A stretch of 64,000 nt of DNA from contig JAKAKL010000121.1 of the NCBI GenBank assembly GCA_021824565.1, positions 276,363 through 340,362 of the forward strand, in the 5' to 3' direction. A program made the position numbers and the translations under genes. Positions 34,417 to 45,439 of the stretch are shown piece after piece (within the stretch, counting starts at the first letter, position 1; the number at the start of each line of letters is the position of its first letter). The DNA comes from Bacteroidota bacterium (GTDB lineage: Bacteria > Bacteroidota > Ignavibacteria > Ignavibacteriales > Ignavibacteriaceae). The notes beneath the pieces were generated by a model, which saw nothing but the letters and a program-made list of their open reading frames with translations, made no database searches and had not been told where the DNA came from.

Positions 34417-36246
34417 CTAATCCAATAAAAATTCTTTTTGCCAGTCCGATTTTTCTTCGTTTATAGCTTGTTCTTTTTTATCTATTAAAAAATTCCCCAT
34501 AAACAAATAATCCATGTTAGTTCTCATAAAACATTTGAAAGCGTCTTCCGGAGTACAAACTATCGGTTCTCCCCGAACGTTGAAAGAGGTATTAACTACA
34601 ACAGCGCAGCCATATTTCTCATCAAGATATTTTAATAGATCATAAAATTTAGAATTGGTTTCTTCACTGACAGTTTGAATCCTTGCAGAATAATCTACAT
34701 GAGTAACGGCAGGAATATCCGATCTAACAACATTTAGCTTATCAATTCCAAAAACATTTTTATCATTATTACTTTCTCTGCGACGTTCTCTTTTTATCTC
34801 TGCTACAAGAAGCATATAAGGACTTTCTTCCGTAAGCTCAAAATAATCTTGAACTTTATTTATAAGAACAGAAGGTGCAAACGGTCTGAAGCTTTCTCTG
34901 AACTTAATTTTAAGATTCATCACTGATTGCATTTTAGGAGAACGCGCATCTCCTAAAATTGATCTGGCTCCCAAAGCGCGTGGACCAAATTCCATTTTCC
35001 CTTGAAACCATCCGACAACATTTTCACTAGTAATCAAATCGGCAGCGGCTTTTGACATTTCGGCATCAGCTATTTTTTTATAGCTAATTTTATTACTCGT
35101 AAGAAATTTTTCAACTTCATTTTCTGAAAATTCAGGTCCAAGGAAAGAACCTTTTTGGGAATCATTTTTACCATCCGCTTTTCTCAGTTGATTTTTATAA
35201 ACATACCAGCCCATCAAAGCCGCTCCTATAGCGCCGCCTGCATCTCCTGCTGCGGGCTGTATCCAGATTTTTTCAAATGGTCCTTCGCGCAATAATCTAC
35301 CATTGACAACACAGTTCAATGCCACGCCGCCTGCGAGACATAAATTCTTCATGCTGGTTTCTTTATGAACATGATTTGCTATCTTGAGTACAATTTCTTC
35401 GGTAACATCCTGAACAGAACGAGCAAGGTCCATTTCTCTTTGTGTAAGCTTCGTTTCCGGTTTCCTAGCCGGTCCGCCAAATAATCTATCAAAGTTTTTA
35501 TTCGTCATTGTCAGCCCTGAGCAGTAATTAAAATATTTCATATTCATTTTGAAAGAACCATCTTCTTTAACATTTATTAATTCTTTCAGAATTATATCTT
35601 TATATTTTGGTTCGCCGTAAGGAGCCAGCCCCATGACTTTATATTCACCGGAATTCACTCTAAAGCCGGTATAGTAAGTGAAAGCAGAATATAAAAGTCC
35701 AAGCGAGTGAGGAAATTTTATTTCAGATAATAAATTTATCCTATTGCCTTTGCCAACGCCGAAGCTTGTGGTTGTCCATTCACCGACGCCGTCCATTGTT
35801 AAAATTGCGGCTTCCTGGAACGGCGATGGGAAAAACGCTGAAGCAGCATGCGATTCATGATGCTCAGGGAAAATTATTCTACCTTCATAAGATAATTTTT
35901 TTTGAATTAGATCTTTCATCCATAGTTTTTCTTTTATCCATAGCGGCATTGCTTTTATAAAAGATTTAATCCCAATCGGCGCGAAGGTTAAGTATGTTTC
36001 AAGAAGTCTATCGAACTTTAAGAAAGGCTTATCGTAAAAAGCGATTAACTCAAGATCGGAAGATTTTATCCCGCTGTTGTTTAAGCAAAAATTTATAGCA
36101 TTAATCGGAAAATTATAATCATGTTTTTCCCTTGTGAATCTTTCTTCCTGGGCGGCAGAAATAATTTCCCCATCTTTAATTAAACATGCTGCACTATCGT
36201 GATAAAATGCGGATATTCCTAAAATATACACCGGTACATTCCACAC
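34417..36246 (-). CDS. NodU/CmcH-family O-carbamoyltransferase
   Basis: This 609-residue enzyme uses carbamoyl phosphate and ATP to carbamoylate a hydroxyl group, often on a sugar. The N-terminal Kae1-like domain opens ILGISAFYHDSAACLI and has EERFTREKHDYNFP, the metal-site HHESHAASAFFPSPF, and LAGGVALNCVVNGRLL. The C-terminal domain shows FGPRALGARSILGDARSP and NTSFNVRGEPIVCTPEDAF. The start is GTG at 36246; a second GTG five codons later would also give a normal protein. It heads a five-gene operon ending with a glycosyltransferase, so a glycan or lipid-linked sugar is the likely acceptor. Confidence 0.92.
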   Translation of the reverse strand: MWNVPVYILGISAFYHDSAACLIKDGEIISAAQEERFTREKHDYNFPINAINFCLNNSGIKSSDLELIAFYDKPFLKFDRLLETYLTFAPIGIKSFIKAMPLWIKEKLWMKDLIQKKLSYEGRIIFPEHHESHAASAFFPSPFQEAAILTMDGVGEWTTTSFGVGKGNRINLLSEIKFPHSLGLLYSAFTYYTGFRVNSGEYKVMGLAPYGEPKYKDIILKELINVKEDGSFKMNMKYFNYCSGLTMTNKNFDRLFGGPARKPETKLTQREMDLARSVQDVTEEIVLKIANHVHKETSMKNLCLAGGVALNCVVNGRLLREGPFEKIWIQPAAGDAGGAIGAALMGWYVYKNQLRKADGKNDSQKGSFLGPEFSENEVEKFLTSNKISYKKIADAEMSKAAADLITSENVVGWFQGKMEFGPRALGARSILGDARSPKMQSVMNLKIKFRESFRPFAPSVLINKVQDYFELTEESPYMLLVAEIKRERRRESNNDKNVFGIDKLNVVRSDIPAVTHVDYSARIQTVSEETNSKFYDLLKYLDEKYGCAVVVNTSFNVRGEPIVCTPEDAFKCFMRTNMDYLFMGNFLIDKKEQAINEEKSDWQKEFLLD

Positions 36247-36302
36247 TTATTCTGAAAAAATATCTTCTTAATGACAGCGATAATAAATTTTCCTTCTAAA
36301 AA

Positions 36303-38153
36303 TTATGGAGTAATGTTCAAGCTCTTTAAATATGGATCTACCCAATCTACATTTGGAGCCATTAATGGTACGGCAGTGATTCTTCCTCCGAAACCGAGAT
36401 AACGATAACCAAACGCTTCTATATTAGTAACCTTTATTGATTCGAGCAGCGGCATGTTAATGTCTACGCCGAATTTTTTTGCAAGGTAAACCGTGTAATC
36501 AGTTATGGCTTTATGTTCTTTTTTCATTGAAAGATAGTGAATCACTTCCTGCTTGGATTCGCCCATCGGTTTAGCAGTGTCCACCGTAGAAGCCCGCTTA
36601 CCGAGAAGCTGAATTATGGAATATCCCTCTGGTAATTTTATAGGACCATATATTTCTCCAACTTTCATTGTCGAGGCAATCTCTCCGATCTTTCCATATT
36701 TCGTAACAGGGAAATATCCGAATTCACCGTTGTTCTTTTTCGTCCATTCGCGCTGCGTATATTCCATCGCGAGCTTATGCATATCAACACCCTTTTTCAA
36801 TTCTGCAACAACCTTCTCCATAACGCTGGTATTATTATTCAGCACTTCAACAATATTTACTTCTTCCGGATAATAATCATTTTTGTTTGACTGCTTAAAA
36901 TAAGCGTTTGCAACCGAGTCGGTGATTTTTGCCGAGTCTATAAATTGATTTTGCAGCATCTGTGTTAAATAATTTTGCCGCCACATCGTCAAGTCTCTTT
37001 GAACGCTTGGAAGGTAATTCAGCTTTTCTTTATAACCCTGTTGTGCAAGAAGTTCATGTTCGATCATAGAGCGTGTTACAGTGCTGAGTAGAGAAGCAAT
37101 CGTAGGTACATCCGCTTTATAAGAACTAAATCCAAGGAATATTAATTTCCTTATATAAGTGTCAAGCGACATTGGATCTTCCTTAAAATCAATAATGTTC
37201 ATCGCTAAAGAATCCGGTCCAAATTCTTTCTCCAGAGTCTGCACATCTTCTACATCCATGAAAATCGGATCTTTATCGTCAATTCTAAAATCAAATTTTC
37301 TTTTAGCAAATATGTCGGATAATTTTTCTGTTAGACTTCTAAGGAGAACTGCATTCGCCGTGACTTTCTTATCCTTAAAAAAATTATAAAAATACTCCTG
37401 GTAAAGTTTTCTTTCTTTTATCGCTTCAACAGTTTCTTTGATTGATTCCACAGAATTATTTTGTCCGCTTGCCGCATTCTCCGAAGAACGTATTTTATTT
37501 GTTAACCTAAAAATATAATAGCCGTCGGGAGTTAGTATTGGAGTTGTATAATGACCAAGAGCCAGATGGTAAAGCGTATCTTCCAAAGACTCGCTCATCT
37601 GTCCATATACAACTGTTATCGGCGATGTCTGCTCACTCCTCTCAGGGCGCAGTGCGAGAACTGAATCAAACGGCACTCCTTGGTTCAGCATGCTGTAAAG
37701 ATCATAAATCTCTTTTTTATCTTTTGAAATTAAATAATTAACCTTAAGCGTTGTCTCGCTTCTTGCTAATCCTTTCAGAAGATCTTTATCTGTTACTTTT
37801 ACTTTGTCTTTAATATCTTTCCGGTAAAGCGCATCCCTGACAAACATATTTTCATACTGGTTCATTGCGAATTTCATTACGGCAGTTGTATCATAACCCA
37901 TTTCTTCTGCCTGATCAGCCCATAGTTTTTCGGCAATCAATGAATATAAAAATTCAAGTTTAAGAGAAGGGGTCATTCGAGTAATTTGCTTTCTAAAAAG
38001 CGGAGTCATTTCATAACGATCTAAAAACTCTCTTGCAGTTATTGAAATGTTCCCTGCTTTTGCCACTACCGAATCTAATTTATCCTGCGGATAAGAAAAG
38101 TTTGAAAGTAATATTATTTGTAAGAACACCGTAAAAAGAAATATTTTTTTCAT
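36303..38153 (-). CDS. SurA/PpiD-like periplasmic peptidyl-prolyl isomerase
   Basis: This 616-residue protein has a signal peptide (KIFLFTVFLQIILLSNFSYP), a SurA-like helical N-terminal part (SITAREFLDRYEMTPLF) and a parvulin (PpiC) domain around 425-525 (WTKKNNGEFGYFPVTKYG, then LPEGYSIIQLL). A second, weaker parvulin-like segment lies around 130-240. It should fold or chaperone outer-membrane and secreted proteins in the periplasm. It is encoded apart from any partner. Its stop lies just 56 bases beyond the start of the carbamoyltransferase operon. Confidence 0.85.
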   Translation of the reverse strand: MKKIFLFTVFLQIILLSNFSYPQDKLDSVVAKAGNISITAREFLDRYEMTPLFRKQITRMTPSLKLEFLYSLIAEKLWADQAEEMGYDTTAVMKFAMNQYENMFVRDALYRKDIKDKVKVTDKDLLKGLARSETTLKVNYLISKDKKEIYDLYSMLNQGVPFDSVLALRPERSEQTSPITVVYGQMSESLEDTLYHLALGHYTTPILTPDGYYIFRLTNKIRSSENAASGQNNSVESIKETVEAIKERKLYQEYFYNFFKDKKVTANAVLLRSLTEKLSDIFAKRKFDFRIDDKDPIFMDVEDVQTLEKEFGPDSLAMNIIDFKEDPMSLDTYIRKLIFLGFSSYKADVPTIASLLSTVTRSMIEHELLAQQGYKEKLNYLPSVQRDLTMWRQNYLTQMLQNQFIDSAKITDSVANAYFKQSNKNDYYPEEVNIVEVLNNNTSVMEKVVAELKKGVDMHKLAMEYTQREWTKKNNGEFGYFPVTKYGKIGEIASTMKVGEIYGPIKLPEGYSIIQLLGKRASTVDTAKPMGESKQEVIHYLSMKKEHKAITDYTVYLAKKFGVDINMPLLESIKVTNIEAFGYRYLGFGGRITAVPLMAPNVDWVDPYLKSLNITP

Positions 38154-38299
38154 ATGATATTTTAAAGAGTTAGATTAAATTTGCACACAAGCTTTAGCAA
38201 TGATTAAAAATGTCTATATTATTTAGGCGGTAAATTTACTAAAGACGGGCTTGTAAAAGAAAGTAATTTTCATTCCCATTTATATTACTAAAAAATATT

Positions 38300-40213
38300 A
38301 TGTCTCAAAAAAGAAAGCAGTCTGTTATAAAAAAGATGCCGGCAAACAACTTGGCTAAACCTGCCCCAAAATGGTTTTATGCTGTTATTGTTTTAATCCC
38401 AATAATATTTTTTATTTTAATGGAATTATTTTTAAGAGTCATAAATTACGGTCATAAATACGAAGTATTTATTCCTGAGTCTAAGGCTCACCCTGAGCGG
38501 TTAATATTGAACCCTAACATAGCTCAAAAATATTTTACTAACCTTGAACATTTCCCAACCCCAACTTCCGGTTCTTTCGATAAAGAGAAGAAGACAAATT
38601 CCTTCAGAGTATTTGTACTTGGGGAAAGCAGCGTGCAAGGTTTTCCCTATATCCCAACGGCTTCATTCCCCGACGATCTTAAGCGAAGGCTTGAACTGCT
38701 TTACCCGGATAATAATATTGAAGTAATTAACTGCGGAATTTCTGCCATCAACAGCTACACAATTCGTGACTTTACAAACGCCGTAATTCAGCAGCACCCT
38801 GACCTGGTTTTAATTTATACCGGGCATAATGAATACTACGGTGCACTAGGCGTTGCCTCTTCTTTTTCCGGAGGAAAATATCGCAGCCTTGTAAACTTCT
38901 ACATCTGGCTGCAAAAGTTTAGAACAGTACAGTTAATAAATAATATGGTTGAAAAAATCGCAGGGGTTTTTCATAAGAAGCTGTATTCAAATAAAAGTCA
39001 TGAAACTTTGATGGAACAAGTGGTGGGAAGATCGCTAATACCTTTAAATTCAGATCTATATAACCTCGGCATCAAACAATTTGAAGGAAACATGGATGAT
39101 ATCTTGTCCAAACTGAAAGACAATAACGTTCCGGTAATTATTGGTACTCTGACAAGCAACTTAAAAGACCTTACTCCGTTTGTGTCCAGGAAAGAAAAAA
39201 ATCTCCCGTCCGCTGATTCTATTTTTACTGAGGCTAAAGATGATCTGAAGAACGGCAGCATTCTTCAAGCAAAAAAATTATTCGTTGAAGCGAAAGATCT
39301 GGATGAACTTCGCTTCAGAGCCCCGGAAGACTTCAACCAAATTATAAAACAGCTCGGCGGTAAATTTAATTATCCTGTTGTTGACATTGACTCGATATTC
39401 AACGCTGCAAGCCCGCAGGGAATTGTCGGCAGCAATTTAATTGTTGATCATCTTCATCCTAATATTAATGGCTATAAACTGCTGGCAAAATCTTTTTATG
39501 ATGAAATGAATAAGCTTAATTATCTTCCCAACGGGTTGAAGAACAATATTTCTGAAGAACTGCAGGACAGCATCTTGTCTAAGAATTTTCCATACACCAA
39601 ACTTGACTCTACAATCGGAGATATACAGATTAAAATTCTTATCGGCTCTTATCCTTTCACCGCCAAAGGAACCGCCAATTATTCAATCCAGGATTTTAAT
39701 AGAAAAGATTTTATCGATTCACTTGCGGTAGAAGTAATTGATCATGAAATACCGTGGGAAAAAGCCCACGCAGACCTCGCTGATTATTATTATAATAAGG
39801 ATGAATATATTTCCTTTGAGAAAGAAATGAACGCTATAATTGATCAGCATCCTTATTATGGCAAAAGTTATCAATATGCAAGCAGCTTGCTTATCAAAGC
39901 AAAATTATTTGACGACGCTTTCCCTTACCTTCTTAAGCTAAACTCCTTTGCCCCATCTTACTTTACGACCAAATGGCTTGGAAACATTGAGATGCAGAAG
40001 GGAAACTATATCGCGGCGCTAAATTATCTGCAGCAATGCACTCAGTATATCCAGAATGATGCTCAAGTATGGTATAACTTAGCCGGTGCATATTATTATA
40101 ATAATAGACTTGATGACGCTCTCAATGCTGTTCAAAAAAGTTTGTCTATTAATCCGCATGATCGCCTTAGCAATAATTTTTATAACCAGCTAAAAAACTT
40201 AAAAGGACACTAA
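38300..40213 (+). CDS. Membrane-anchored SGNH hydrolase with TPR tail
   Basis: The 637-residue protein has an N-terminal membrane anchor (WFYAVIVLIPIIFFILMELF) and an SGNH/GDSL esterase domain: VFVLGESSVQGFPY with the nucleophile Ser, INCGISAINSYT, IYTGHNEYYG, and a late DHLHPNINGYKLLA with Asp and His. The C-terminal part from about 480 consists of tetratricopeptide repeats (NIEMQKGNYIAALNYLQQC, then VWYNLAGAYYYNNRLDDAL). It may deacylate or deacetylate an envelope glycan or lipid while the TPRs bind partners. The substrate is unknown. Confidence 0.85.
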   Translation: MSQKRKQSVIKKMPANNLAKPAPKWFYAVIVLIPIIFFILMELFLRVINYGHKYEVFIPESKAHPERLILNPNIAQKYFTNLEHFPTPTSGSFDKEKKTNSFRVFVLGESSVQGFPYIPTASFPDDLKRRLELLYPDNNIEVINCGISAINSYTIRDFTNAVIQQHPDLVLIYTGHNEYYGALGVASSFSGGKYRSLVNFYIWLQKFRTVQLINNMVEKIAGVFHKKLYSNKSHETLMEQVVGRSLIPLNSDLYNLGIKQFEGNMDDILSKLKDNNVPVIIGTLTSNLKDLTPFVSRKEKNLPSADSIFTEAKDDLKNGSILQAKKLFVEAKDLDELRFRAPEDFNQIIKQLGGKFNYPVVDIDSIFNAASPQGIVGSNLIVDHLHPNINGYKLLAKSFYDEMNKLNYLPNGLKNNISEELQDSILSKNFPYTKLDSTIGDIQIKILIGSYPFTAKGTANYSIQDFNRKDFIDSLAVEVIDHEIPWEKAHADLADYYYNKDEYISFEKEMNAIIDQHPYYGKSYQYASSLLIKAKLFDDAFPYLLKLNSFAPSYFTTKWLGNIEMQKGNYIAALNYLQQCTQYIQNDAQVWYNLAGAYYYNNRLDDALNAVQKSLSINPHDRLSNNFYNQLKNLKGH

Positions 40214-40304
40214 AGGGACAAAAACCATATCGCCCGCGCTGCCGAAGTTTATTGTTGTTTGTGAAAATTTTTAAATATATCTTTATATAAAAATTCTAGA
40301 TTAT

Positions 40305-40688
40305 ATGGGACAGCAGCAGTTACTTTTAATAGTTTTAACGATTATTCTTGTCGGTTTAGCAATAGTAATCGGCATAACGGTTTCAAACGTATATTCGAAA
40401 GATTCCAACCGGAATTCTATTATTTCCGAATTAACAAATTTCGGTTCACAGGCAAGAAAATATTATTTGGAAACTACACAGCTCGGCGGAGGTAATCAGT
40501 CCTTTACAGGATGGTCCATACCTTCAGGTCTCTCTACTACCGGCAGCGGGACTTACACAACCTCAGTCACCAACCAGATGGTTATTATTGTCGGCACAGG
40601 TACCGAAGTCGGCAACGACGGCGTTAACAATGTTAAACTCACCAATTATGTTACTTTCGCTAAAGACAGCATAGTTATTAATAATTAG
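40305..40688 (+). CDS. Pilin-like small envelope protein
   Basis: This 127-residue protein opens MGQQQLLLIVLTIILVGLAI with a hydrophobic N-terminal helix followed by a polar helix (RNSIISELTNFGSQARKYY), and then a Gly/Ser/Thr-rich globular part. The shape is that of type IV pilin-like proteins, but the standard prepilin peptidase motif (GFTLIE) is absent: the helix starts almost at the first residue. It may be a pseudopilin variant or simply a membrane-anchored protein. It is a single gene, convergent with the transporter gene. Confidence 0.55.
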   Translation: MGQQQLLLIVLTIILVGLAIVIGITVSNVYSKDSNRNSIISELTNFGSQARKYYLETTQLGGGNQSFTGWSIPSGLSTTGSGTYTTSVTNQMVIIVGTGTEVGNDGVNNVKLTNYVTFAKDSIVINN

Positions 40689-40694
40689 CTCCTT

Positions 40695-41585
40695 TTACCT
40701 TAAAAATAAAATTGCTACGCCTGATACCGCCACAACTGCGCCTGCTATCGCTTGCCAGTTTAATTTTTCTTTGTAATAATATCTTGCGATTGGAAGCATG
40801 ATTATAGGCATCATCGACATGAGTGTAGAAGCTATCCCAACTTTTGTATATTCAATCGCTATTAAGCTGAACGTAATTCCTATATAAGGTCCGAAAAATG
40901 TTCCTGCTATTGTCGAGTATAATGCTTTTAAATCTTTCGCATAAAGCCTTATGGGATTCTGAAATCTTTTAGAAAAAACTGCAAGAGGAAGCATCAAAAC
41001 AAAGGCGGCGGCAATGCGTACAAATGTTGCTGCAAACCCGTTTATATTATTTATATCAAAAGCGAACTTAGCAAAGACTAATCCGCCAGCCTGTCCCAGC
41101 GCTCCAAGCAATCCATAGAATATTCCTATTTTACTTATTTTATATTTTGCCGACGGAACTTCATTCCTTTCTGCTACGACAAGCGCGATTCCGGCAATAG
41201 TAATTATTATTCCTATTATTCCCCACTGCGAGAGATTTTCACCAAGAATAAAATACGCAAGCACCGCGCTCATTGCTGGAGACAAAGCCATCATCAGCAT
41301 ACTGATCCTTGCTCCCACGTGCTGATAAGCCTTAAATAAAAACGTATCTCCGAAAACCAATCCTATTATACCGCTGATTGATAAATAAAATATCTGCGCA
41401 GAAGAAATTGAAAAGCCGATGCCGCTGATTATAATTGTCAGATAAAGAAAGACTGCCGCCATAAAAAGCCTGTTTACATTCAACTGAAGCGAGTTCATTC
41501 TTTCCGATGCGGCGGTAAATGCAAATGACGACAACGACCAAAGTAATGATGTAAATAATGCGCTTAGTTCACCAATGTACGGCAT
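40695..41585 (-). CDS. EamA/DMT-family transporter
   Basis: This 296-residue inner-membrane protein has about ten hydrophobic segments arranged as two five-helix repeats typical of the drug/metabolite transporter superfamily (GELSALFTSLLWSLSSFAF, then QAIAGAVVAVSGVAILFL). The substrate cannot be told from sequence. It lies downstream of enolase on the same strand, but a strong terminator at 41640 separates them. It ends seven bases from the pilin-like gene. Confidence 0.9.
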   Translation of the reverse strand: MPYIGELSALFTSLLWSLSSFAFTAASERMNSLQLNVNRLFMAAVFLYLTIIISGIGFSISSAQIFYLSISGIIGLVFGDTFLFKAYQHVGARISMLMMALSPAMSAVLAYFILGENLSQWGIIGIIITIAGIALVVAERNEVPSAKYKISKIGIFYGLLGALGQAGGLVFAKFAFDINNINGFAATFVRIAAAFVLMLPLAVFSKRFQNPIRLYAKDLKALYSTIAGTFFGPYIGITFSLIAIEYTKVGIASTLMSMMPIIMLPIARYYYKEKLNWQAIAGAVVAVSGVAILFLR

Positions 41586-41639
41586 GATGTTTTAGAATTA
41601 ATATTAAATGTTAATTAATTAACTGAAAAAGAAAAAGGA

Positions 41640-41665
41640 AGCCCGGCTCATTTAAGAACCGGGCT
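41640..41665 (-). terminator. Terminator after enolase
   Basis: AGCCCGG (41640-41646) pairs with CCGGGCT (41659-41665), and the stem is extended inwards by one or two pairs. An A-rich stretch on the plus strand just left of it gives the T-run for the minus-strand transcript. It lies six bases past the enolase stop. Confidence 0.9.
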
Positions 41666-41670
41666 GCAAA

Positions 41671-42978
<1,308 letters not shown>

Positions 42979-43127
42979 TTATATTATTGTTAATGCCGGC
43001 TCATGATAGCCCGCCTTCAAATTGTTCATTTGATTAATTACTTTGTGAATTTCACATTTCAAAATTAGGTAAAGACGAAGGAAAAATAAAGCAGCCCGAT
43101 TAAAGAATAAAATACTGCTGCTGTTTA

Positions 43128-43727
43128 TTAAATATAATATCTCATCACAGGCCGCGTTCTTGATCGTCTTGCAGCCTCCTTGAATCCGGCTTTTTCAAAT
43201 GAGGATGGAATTCCCGTCCACGCAAACGACGCCGGAATATCTTCTGAATACGGGACTACCGGATACGCTTCGATTATCTTCGCTCCCTTTGATTTACAAA
43301 ATTCTATTGCCGCTTTTATTAGCTCTGTAGTGAGACCCTGTCTTCTATATTCTTTTTGTATAAAGAAGCATGATACAGACCAGACAGGCTTGTCGTCTAT
43401 TCGCATAAGAACTTTTGATCTTTCAAGACGTATATACATTTCTCTCGGCGCAGCGGCGCACCATCCGATAGCTTTGCCATCATAATAAGCGAGAATGCCC
43501 GGCTCTTCATTAGCATAAATAATTTTCTTTATTAAGCTTTTGTTGCTTGCGCCTTTCTGCTTTTCGAAGTCGGAGCTTCTTAACCGCCATGCCATGCACC
43601 AGCATCCTCCGCATGCGCCTCTTTCTCCAAAGAGACTTTCAAAATCTTTCCACCTGCTTTTATCAAGTGGATGATATTTAACCTTAGTCAAATCTAACTC
43701 AACTGCTGCGGAGGATTTCTTTTTCAT
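43128..43727 (-). CDS. GNAT-family N-acetyltransferase
   Basis: This 199-residue protein has a conserved-looking Cys-rich ERGACGGCWCMAWRLRSSDF opening and a GNAT core with the acetyl-CoA loop EYRRQGLTTELIKAA (about 128-142) and strand VSCFFIQ. The C-terminal SFAWTGIPSSFEKAGFKEAA is typical of this acetyltransferase subgroup. The substrate is unknown. It starts only 21 bases past the aldo/keto reductase gene on the same strand, so the two may form an operon. Confidence 0.85.
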   Translation of the reverse strand: MKKKSSAAVELDLTKVKYHPLDKSRWKDFESLFGERGACGGCWCMAWRLRSSDFEKQKGASNKSLIKKIIYANEEPGILAYYDGKAIGWCAAAPREMYIRLERSKVLMRIDDKPVWSVSCFFIQKEYRRQGLTTELIKAAIEFCKSKGAKIIEAYPVVPYSEDIPASFAWTGIPSSFEKAGFKEAARRSRTRPVMRYYI

Positions 43728-43748
43728 GCTTATAATCTTTTATTCTAA

Positions 43749-44720
43749 TTACCACGCATAAGCTTCGGGAGCTTGATTTCCCGGACCGGGCCAAATCTCG
43801 TCAAGCTTCTTCATTACATCATCGGACAATTTTATTGACGATGCGTATACATTCTCTTCAAGCTGCTGGACTGTTCTCGGTCCCGCGATCGGGCATGTTA
43901 CAACCGGATTGCTTAACATCCATGCAAGCGCAACATCAGCCGGGCGCTGATCTATTTCTTTACAAAGATTTTCATAAGCCTCTATCTGCGGGCGAAGCTT
44001 CTCTACAGATTTCTGCAGCGCCTCGCGTCCGCGCCTTTGAGTATCATTTATTTTCCCGAGTACTCCGCCGAGTATGCCGCCTCCGATTGGGCTCCACGGT
44101 ATCAGTCCGACTCCCATTGCTTTGCACGCCGGAATAACTTCAAGTTCGATGTGCCTGTTGCGAAGACTGTATATGCTTTGTTCTGAAACCAGACCGAGCA
44201 GATTTCTTTTCCTCGCCGTGTAGCTTGCTTCAACTATATTCCAAGCGGCAAAGTTGCTGCTTCCGACGTAGGTAATTTTTCCTTCGCGTATAAGCTGCTC
44301 CATTGCCTGCCATATTTCATCCCACGGAGTCTCGCGGTCTATATGATGCATTTGATATAGATCGATGTGGTCTGTCTTCAATCTTTTCAAGCTTGCCTCG
44401 CATGATCGCTTGATGTTATATGCGGATAGTTTTACATCGTTAACGCCTTCTCCCATTTTGTTATGAACTTTTGTCGCAAGCACGATTTTATCTCTTCTTC
44501 CTCCCTGCTCAAGCCAACGTCCTATTAGACTTTCGGTGTAGCCGGGACCTTTTTCGCCGCCGTAAATGTTTGCCGTATCGAAAAAGTTTATTCCAAGCTC
44601 CAATGCTCTATCCATTATCATAAAGCTTTCTTCATCCGAAGCAAACGATCCGAAGTTCATTGTGCCGAGACATATTCTGCTTACTTTCAATCCGCTTCTG
44701 CCGAGATGTGTGTATTCCAA
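43749..44720 (-). CDS. Aldo/keto reductase
   Basis: This 323-residue (alpha/beta)8-barrel oxidoreductase using NADPH has the opening YTHLGRSGLKVSRICLGTMN. The catalytic Asp and Tyr lie in FFDTANIYGGEKG, Lys in VLATKVHNK, and His in DLYQMHHIDRETPWDE. The C-terminal cofactor site reads CPIAGPRTVQQLEENV. The family is broad (aldehyde and ketone reduction) and the substrate is open. Confidence 0.93.
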   Translation of the reverse strand: MEYTHLGRSGLKVSRICLGTMNFGSFASDEESFMIMDRALELGINFFDTANIYGGEKGPGYTESLIGRWLEQGGRRDKIVLATKVHNKMGEGVNDVKLSAYNIKRSCEASLKRLKTDHIDLYQMHHIDRETPWDEIWQAMEQLIREGKITYVGSSNFAAWNIVEASYTARKRNLLGLVSEQSIYSLRNRHIELEVIPACKAMGVGLIPWSPIGGGILGGVLGKINDTQRRGREALQKSVEKLRPQIEAYENLCKEIDQRPADVALAWMLSNPVVTCPIAGPRTVQQLEENVYASSIKLSDDVMKKLDEIWPGPGNQAPEAYAW

Positions 44721-44970
44721 TTTCTACTCCTTAAATAAATTTGTTCATGCAGTTATAAAATATATTTGTATTTAATCTCCTTATAAAAAAATAAGAAAAA
44801 CGAAACTGTTGTTCAATAACAGAAATAACTTTATTAAAGGACATTAATTATATACGTTGTATGAATTAAAAATTAACTATCAAAAACTCTTGAAACAGTT
44901 ACCAAAAGAAAGATTGATTTTATTAGCCCGCGGATTAAGAGGTTGTGTTAAAACTCTAAGCCGAGAGGAA
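44721..44970. other. Non-coding gap before the palindrome-rich element
   Basis: I see no supported gene or repeat here. The bases next to 44720 should hold the promoter of the aldo/keto reductase gene, but no clear element stands out. Confidence 0.4.
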
Positions 44971-45232
44971 AACTCATCCCCCAACCCCTTCTCTTATAAA
45001 GAGAAGGGGCTTAAAATATTCTCCTAACACATTTTTTTTTAAAGTCCCTCTCTTTGTAAGAGAGGGATTTAGCCCGTCCGACTCGTCCGAGGCGGGGGTG
45101 AGTTCTTTAACTGCAACTTAATTTTCACACAACTCGCTTATTTATAAAATTACTCACCATACGCAAAAGTTTTTTACTCATCCCCGTCACCCCCTTTCCT
45201 TACAAGAGAAGTGAAAAGGGAGTTGAGTTTTT
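44971..45232. repeat. Palindrome-rich intergenic element
   Basis: AACTCATCCCCC (44971-44982) is nearly complementary to GGGGGTGAGTT (45094-45104). Inside lie two perfect hairpins: CCCCTTCTC/GAGAAGGGG (44985-45009) and TCCCTCTCT/AGAGAGGGA (45045-45067). A partial third unit, with ACTCATCCCC and AGTTGAGT ends, lies around 45177-45230. The layout resembles REP/MITE-type intergenic repeats; no coding frame is supported. Confidence 0.6.
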
Positions 45233-45339
45233 TTAAATAATATAAAACCTGTTTAGGCAGCAAATTAGTCCATAATTATTTTCCCCTCATGCTTGCAATT
45301 TGTTATATTAATTTTATAAATTGTAATCATTAAAAATCG

Positions 45340-45438
45340 AGAGATATACCTTGATGGGAATAGGGCTTTCTATTCCTGGGTCTCACATCAACTCAATCTC
45401 TTTGTACGGTGTTATCGTTAAGAGTACCCATCATCTCT
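45340..45438 (+). ncRNA. Candidate structured RNA
   Basis: AGAGA (45340-45344) can pair with TCTCT (45434-45438), and TGATG with the start of GG (45352-45358) pairs with CCCATCA (45427-45433), closing a domain. Inside are a hairpin GGAATAG/CTATTCC (45357-45376, six-base loop, partly competing with the closing stem) and a hairpin CTCTT..ACG/CGT..AAGAG (45398-45424). The orientation cannot be decided from pairing alone. No gene lies within 300 bases. Confidence 0.35.
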
Positions 45439-45439
45439 T

